Assembly (NCBI GenBank): GCA_029882955.1
Contig: JAOUJX010000121.1
Coordinates: 1 to 10,331, forward strand
Direction: 5' to 3'
Origin: Gammaproteobacteria bacterium
GTDB lineage: Bacteria; Pseudomonadota; Gammaproteobacteria; GCA-001735895
Length of the DNA stretch: 10,331 bases
Below, in pieces: positions 6,170 to 10,331 of the stretch. The first letter of the stretch is position 1. Each line of letters starts with the position of its first letter. Both the position numbers and the translations under genes were made by a program. The notes beneath the pieces are model-generated. The model saw only the letters and a list, made by a program, of their open reading frames with translations, was not told the DNA's origin and searched no databases.

Positions 6170-6667
6170 ATGGCTCGAATCGACAAAAAGAAAAAGCTTC
6201 GTCCATCGATACTCGATAGATTACTCGACGACGCCCCCGCTAACCGGGTAGAAGCTGAGTCGAGTAAGCATCAAAAGTTGAAACAGCTTCGGCAAAGTGT
6301 ACGACGCGACCTGGAAAACCTGCTTAACACTCGTTTGCGTATCATCGAACCTGACGATGAGTACGCTCAATTAAAGCACTCCTTACTTAATTATGGCTTA
6401 CCTGATCTGGCATCGGTCAATATTACCAACATCGATAAACGCAAGGCTTTCGTGCAGCAGCTGGAAAGCCTGTTGATAGATTTCGAGCCACGCTTCAAAT
6501 CGGTTAGTGTTAACTATCAGGATAATAGCAATAGCGTTGATCGCACTCTAAGGTTCAGGATCGACGCAACCTTATACGCCGATCCGTATCCCGAGGTGGT
6601 AATTTTTGATTCGATACTCGAACCGGTATCGCGTACGGTGAGCCTTGAGGAAGCCGGTCGTGCCTGA
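6170..6667 (+). CDS. tssE: T6SS baseplate subunit TssE (gp25-like)
   Basis: Baseplate wedge protein related to phage T4 gp25, which connects the baseplate to the first sheath ring. The 165 residues show the TssE signatures: SILDRLLDD (13-21), the RRDLENLLNTR motif (45-55) that carries the conserved EN-LLNTR core for sheath attachment, YGLPDL (75-80), ESLLIDFEPRF (99-109) and FRIDATLYADPYPEVVIFDS (129-148). The basic N-terminus (ARIDKKKKLRPS) is common in the family. It starts 14 bases after the tssC stop, and no clear Shine-Dalgarno is present in that AT-rich gap. Its 3' end overlaps the start of tssF by 8 bases, consistent with translational coupling. The protein is expected in the cytoplasm. 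Confidence 0.93.
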   Translation: MARIDKKKKLRPSILDRLLDDAPANRVEAESSKHQKLKQLRQSVRRDLENLLNTRLRIIEPDDEYAQLKHSLLNYGLPDLASVNITNIDKRKAFVQQLESLLIDFEPRFKSVSVNYQDNSNSVDRTLRFRIDATLYADPYPEVVIFDSILEPVSRTVSLEEAGRA

Positions 6668-8495
6668 TGAATTGCTACCTTATTACGAAAAGGAACTGGC
6701 TTTTATCCGGCAGATGGGTGCCGAGTTCGCTAACGAACATCCAAAGATCGCTGGTCGACTCGGCATTAATGCCGAAACCATCGAAGATCCCCATGTCTCG
6801 CGGTTGATCGAAAGTTTTGCTTATTTAAATGCCCGTATCCAGCATAAGCTCGACGATGACTTCCCAGAACTCAGCGATGCATTGCTCAGCGTTTTATTTC
6901 CTCATTACCAGAGGCCAATCCCGGCGATGACGATCGTGCAGTTTGTCGCTGACAGCGAAAAAATGGAATCAGCCTGTCATCTGGAAAAAGACTCCTTACT
7001 CGACACCGAGCAATACAACGGTGAGAGCTGTCGCTTTAGAACGATTTACGATACGACGATCCACCCCTTCGAAGTAGCCGAAGCAAAAGTCCTGGGCAGG
7101 CCTTTCACGACACCTGGTTCGAAGCAGTTCAAAGGTGCCGCCGCGGTGCTTAAGCTCTCGTTACAGACCTTTGCTGAAGAAACGCTATTTACGAAAGAAA
7201 AACCCGATCGAATCCGCTTTTATTTAAAGGGACAGTCACAGCATATTAACCCGCTTTATGAACGGCTTCTGAATCAATGCCAGGCCATATTTTTAGCTAA
7301 TTCGGAGGAACATAGCAATCCTGTCCGATTACCGATTTCGACCATACAGCCGGTTGGTTTTGCTCTCGATGAAGGTTTACTACCCTACCCCGAAACTTCA
7401 TTCATGGGATACCGACTACTTACGGAGTATTTTGCCTTTCCTGAGAAATTTATGTTTTTTGAACTGCGTGGTTTTGCAGACAAAATTCCCGAAAATGCCC
7501 AAAATAGGCTAGATTTCTATATTTATCTGGCCGAATCAGATATCGAGCTGGAACACAATATCTCGGCGCAAAGCTTTCAGCTTGGCTGCGTGCCGGCAGT
7601 GAATTTGTTTCATCACCGAGCCGACCCGATTAAACTCGACCATACCAGTACCGAATACGAAATCATTGCCGATGCCCGTCGCCCCGAAGGCTACGAAATT
7701 TACTCGATAGAAGCAGTCAGTGCGTCGACTTCATCGGGAGATACCGAAAGCTATTTGCCGCTTTATGGCGTTAACCACGAAAATCAAAACCAGGAAAACC
7801 ATGCCTACTGGTTTAGTAGTCGGCGTCATGCAAAGCTTGGTAACAACCTCAGAGACGAGGCGACCGATGTATTCCTCAGTCTGGTCGATCTTCATTTTAA
7901 CCCGAACAATCCAGACGATCGTACGCTAGCCCTGGAAACAATATGTAGCAACCGCAATCAACCAGCCAATTTACCATTTTCTAACCAACAGCCGCTCCTG
8001 CAATGCGTCGACAGCGCGCCACCCTGCTCGGCGATCAGGTGCCTGACCCAGCCCGGCACCAGCATACAACCATCACTCAGAAATAATGCACGATGGCGTT
8101 TGATATCGCATCTTAGCCTCAACCATCTGTCGATTACCGGTGGAGATCAGGCGACCAATGCACTGAAAGAAATTCTCAGGTTGTACGATTTTAAGGACGC
8201 GTCGGTGAACCGCGCACAAATTGATTCAATCAACCGGATCACGTGCCGGTCTATCAACGCACCTTTATCTATCGATGGACATACCAGTTTATGTCGCGGT
8301 ATAGAAGTCGAAATAGAACTGGACGATCTCCACATGAGTGGCAGTAGCAGCTTCCTGTTTGCTACCGTACTAGAACACTTTTTTGCTTTATATTGTTCGA
8401 TCAACTCTTTTACCCGGGTATTAGTTAAACTAAAAAACAAGGAAGGTTATTTAAAGAAATGTCCCCCCAGGGCTGGCGAAAAAATACTTCTATAA
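6660..8495 (+). CDS. tssF: T6SS baseplate subunit TssF
   Basis: Main baseplate wedge subunit; two copies join one TssG and, with TssE and TssK, form a wedge around VgrG. The N-terminal hallmark is clear: LLPYYEKELAFIRQMGAEFA, then NEHPKIAGRLGI and LDDDFPELSDALLSVLFPHY. The C-terminus KKCPPRAGEKILL matches the usual PPRxGE-x-LL ending, so the 611-residue protein is complete. The GTG at 6660 is chosen: GAGGAA (6647-6652) lies 7 bases upstream, and the product begins MPDELLPYYEKE like relatives. The alternative TTG at 6645 precedes that site. It overlaps tssE by 8 bases and tssG by 37 bases. A region around residues 355-380 is rich in S, N and Q and looks like a variable loop. Confidence 0.94.
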   Translation: MPDELLPYYEKELAFIRQMGAEFANEHPKIAGRLGINAETIEDPHVSRLIESFAYLNARIQHKLDDDFPELSDALLSVLFPHYQRPIPAMTIVQFVADSEKMESACHLEKDSLLDTEQYNGESCRFRTIYDTTIHPFEVAEAKVLGRPFTTPGSKQFKGAAAVLKLSLQTFAEETLFTKEKPDRIRFYLKGQSQHINPLYERLLNQCQAIFLANSEEHSNPVRLPISTIQPVGFALDEGLLPYPETSFMGYRLLTEYFAFPEKFMFFELRGFADKIPENAQNRLDFYIYLAESDIELEHNISAQSFQLGCVPAVNLFHHRADPIKLDHTSTEYEIIADARRPEGYEIYSIEAVSASTSSGDTESYLPLYGVNHENQNQENHAYWFSSRRHAKLGNNLRDEATDVFLSLVDLHFNPNNPDDRTLALETICSNRNQPANLPFSNQQPLLQCVDSAPPCSAIRCLTQPGTSIQPSLRNNARWRLISHLSLNHLSITGGDQATNALKEILRLYDFKDASVNRAQIDSINRITCRSINAPLSIDGHTSLCRGIEVEIELDDLHMSGSSSFLFATVLEHFFALYCSINSFTRVLVKLKNKEGYLKKCPPRAGEKILL

Positions 8496-9574
8496 CGCGT
8501 AAGCTGGTTGATTCGGTTTATGATTATTCTTTCGTACAGGCGGTACGACTGCTGGAGCGCTCGGCGATAAATGAGTCGCAGGAAAAACAATCCAGCATAG
8601 CAACTAATCCGGTTGCCCGGTTCATTCCTCCGGGTAGCGAGATCCTTCGCTTTTCAAGCTTTCAATCTCTGGCCTTTCCTTCCAGTGAAATCGAAAAACT
8701 GGATCGAATAGAGCGCAAAGATGCTGCCAGTCAGTGGCATATGATACTCAACCTGATTGGCCTTAGCGGCTCGATGGGCGTTCTACCCTTCCATTACACC
8801 GAGTTAATTTTAAGCCGGCAAAAGCAAAAAGACGAAAATATCGAGCAGTTTTTTAATCTTTTTAATCATCGTACTACTTCTCTATTTTTTCAGGCTTCGG
8901 TTAAATATCGTCTGCCTTTGCAATACGAGCGTGATCGACTGTACCGGAGTAACCACAGCTACCAGTCATCTCCGACCAAAGCATTGCTGGCATTAATCGG
9001 CATGGGCAACGAGGGTTTACATAACCGCCTGTATACACGAGATGAATCCCTGATTTATTTTGGCGGAATCTTTAACCAGAAGGTTCGTACCGCCGGCAAC
9101 CTGAAACAGATACTGAAATCGCATTTCGATATCCCGGTCGAAATTAATCAGTTCGTCGGCCAATGGCGGGAACTAATTGATGACGTCCGCTCACGATTGC
9201 CAGACATCGATCACCCGACAGGTTGTAATGTCTGCCTTGGACGCAACGCAATGCTGGGTAAAAACGGATGGTTTACTCAGGGTAAAATCCAGATAGTGCT
9301 GGGGCCATTAAACAAACATCAACTGGATAAATTCGCACCCGGTACCGACAGTCTGGTAGCGCTGAACGAACTGGTAAGACTCTACCTCGGCATGGAGAAT
9401 GACTTTGAATTCATCATTCGGCTATTTAAAAAAGATATACCGGAAAAAACCGTCCTGAGTAAATCCGGGCCACCGGTAATGGGCTGGAACACCTGGTTAA
9501 GAAGTAAACCACGGCTCCAGACTTCGGCTAATAGAACACTGGACATATCGGTATCGGCCAACCGATTAAGTTAA
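8459..9574 (+). CDS. tssG: T6SS baseplate subunit TssG
   Basis: Baseplate wedge subunit that binds the TssF dimer and contributes the central wedge core. The 371-residue product has the TssG landmarks: YDYSFVQAVRLLER (21-34; usual form YxFFQAxRLLE), NLIGLSGSMGVLPFHYTELI (98-117; usual LxGxxGxLPxHYTE) and FFNLFNHRTTSLFFQASVKY (131-150). GWFTQGKIQIVLGP near residues 270-283 and the following DxLVALNELVRLYLG stretch also fit the family. The ATG at 8459 lies about 13 bases after AAGG (about 8441-8445) and within the last 37 bases of tssF, so translation is probably coupled to tssF. The length is slightly above the usual ~340. Cytoplasmic, peripheral to the inner-membrane complex. Confidence 0.93.
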   Translation: MSPQGWRKNTSITRKLVDSVYDYSFVQAVRLLERSAINESQEKQSSIATNPVARFIPPGSEILRFSSFQSLAFPSSEIEKLDRIERKDAASQWHMILNLIGLSGSMGVLPFHYTELILSRQKQKDENIEQFFNLFNHRTTSLFFQASVKYRLPLQYERDRLYRSNHSYQSSPTKALLALIGMGNEGLHNRLYTRDESLIYFGGIFNQKVRTAGNLKQILKSHFDIPVEINQFVGQWRELIDDVRSRLPDIDHPTGCNVCLGRNAMLGKNGWFTQGKIQIVLGPLNKHQLDKFAPGTDSLVALNELVRLYLGMENDFEFIIRLFKKDIPEKTVLSKSGPPVMGWNTWLRSKPRLQTSANRTLDISVSANRLS

Positions 9575-9608
9575 TAAAACAATAACCCAAAACTAAAAGG
9601 ATGTACCT

Positions 9609-10331
9609 ATGATCGCTATAGACCTTAAATCCCTCGTTGGTAAATTGAATGATAGCTGTCGGACCGGGCTCGAAGCAGCCGCAGGATTATGCCTGAACCG
9701 GACACATTACAACGTAGAAATTGAACACTGGCTTCTTAAACTGCTGGAGATACCAGATAGCGATATCGTCGCACTGGTCGAGAAATGCCAGCTGGATCAG
9801 GGTAGGCTAATCGCCGATTTAAATCGTGAACTCGACCGGGTTAAATCGGGCAATACCCGGGCACCGGCACTATCACCCAATGTGGTAGATCTGGTCAAAA
9901 ATGCCTGGATGCTGGCTTCCGTCCAGTTTGGGCACCCGCAGGCAACTTCTGCTCATTTACTCGCAGCGTTACTACTCGACGACAATCTTCGGCGTTCCTC
10001 CGAAATCACGGGCGGTGAATTGAAAAAAATCGCAGCCGAATCCTTGTTTGAGATACTGCCCGGCATTATCGGTAGCACTTCTGAATCGATTAGCGCAAGA
10101 ATCGGTGACACGACCAGCACTCAGTCCGGCCCGGGCGATGCCCCCGGCAATACGCCATCGCTCGACAAATTTACCGTGAATCTTACCGAGGATGCTAAAA
10201 ATGGAAAGATAGATCCAGTACCTGGCCGCGATGAAGAAGTCCGTCAAATTATCGATGTCCTCATTCGCCGTCGCCAGAATAACCCCATACTCACGGGTGA
10301 AGCCGGTGTCGGCAAAACTGCGGTTGTCGAA
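9609..10331 (+). CDS. tssH: T6SS sheath-recycling AAA+ ATPase TssH/ClpV (3' part beyond window)
   Basis: ClpV disassembles contracted TssB-TssC sheath using ATP. Only the first 241 residues are in the window. The start ATG at 9609 has AAAGGA about 7 bases upstream and lies 34 bases after the tssG stop. Residues 1-150 form the Clp N-terminal double repeat (HYNVEIEHWLLKLLE at 33-47, FGHPQATSAHLLAALLLD at 107-124), the part that in ClpV binds the sheath. A linker (about 155-184) rich in S, T, G and P follows, then LDKFTVNLTEDAKNGKIDPV and GRDEEVRQIIDVLIRRRQNN, and the Walker A motif GEAGVGKT (230-237). The usual PVLGRD or PVFGRD reads PVPGRD here. The family is AAA+ ClpB/ClpV; the T6SS setting and the N-domain favour ClpV. 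Confidence 0.95.
   Translation, partial: MIAIDLKSLVGKLNDSCRTGLEAAAGLCLNRTHYNVEIEHWLLKLLEIPDSDIVALVEKCQLDQGRLIADLNRELDRVKSGNTRAPALSPNVVDLVKNAWMLASVQFGHPQATSAHLLAALLLDDNLRRSSEITGGELKKIAAESLFEILPGIIGSTSESISARIGDTTSTQSGPGDAPGNTPSLDKFTVNLTEDAKNGKIDPVPGRDEEVRQIIDVLIRRRQNNPILTGEAGVGKTAVVE

Noticed and set aside
9972..10247. Minus-strand 91-codon frame at the right end
   Set aside because: The plus strand here encodes the ClpV N-domain, linker and start of the ATPase domain, so this is a shadow frame.

Overview
The window looks like a piece of a proteobacterial chromosome, most likely gammaproteobacterial. The FKBP resembles the FklB/Mip group, the regulator is a membrane-anchored CadC/ToxR-like protein with TolB-like and TPR parts, and the right half is part of a type VI secretion system (T6SS) locus. 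The organism assignment is inference from gene types; no rRNA or other marker is present.

Left part (1-1114). The window opens inside an FKBP-type peptidyl-prolyl isomerase gene whose 5' end is cut off. On the opposite strand is a small secreted-protein gene (673-960). After its predicted signal peptide, the protein is exactly four tandem 18-residue repeats built on [QK]GNPH. A good intrinsic terminator (602-633) ends this gene. Across the divergent region, a 28-codon reading frame with a strong ribosome binding site is followed directly by an intrinsic terminator (1093-1114).

Middle part (1134-4508). A CadC/ToxR-like membrane regulator with a C-terminal TPR region is followed by the decayed 3' end of a gene that reads like an enolase-superfamily C-terminus. 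Next comes an intact FAD-dependent amine/amino-acid oxidase (DAO family, PuuB-like). Its ATG overlaps the stop codon of the decayed gene, so the two were probably once one operon.

Right part (4605-10331). This is a co-directional T6SS operon: tssC, tssE, tssF, tssG and the 5' part of tssH (clpV). Together these encode the large sheath subunit, three baseplate proteins and the sheath-recycling AAA+ ATPase. Spacing is tight, with overlaps at tssE/tssF and tssF/tssG. The usual sheath partner gene tssB and the tube gene hcp are not upstream of tssC; a metabolic gene and a 156-base gap with a possible promoter are there instead.

No stretch over 300 bases lacks a feature. No tRNA, rRNA, CRISPR array, transposase or insertion sequence was seen. 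The least explained elements are the GNPH repeat protein and the small reading frame plus terminator in front of the regulator.
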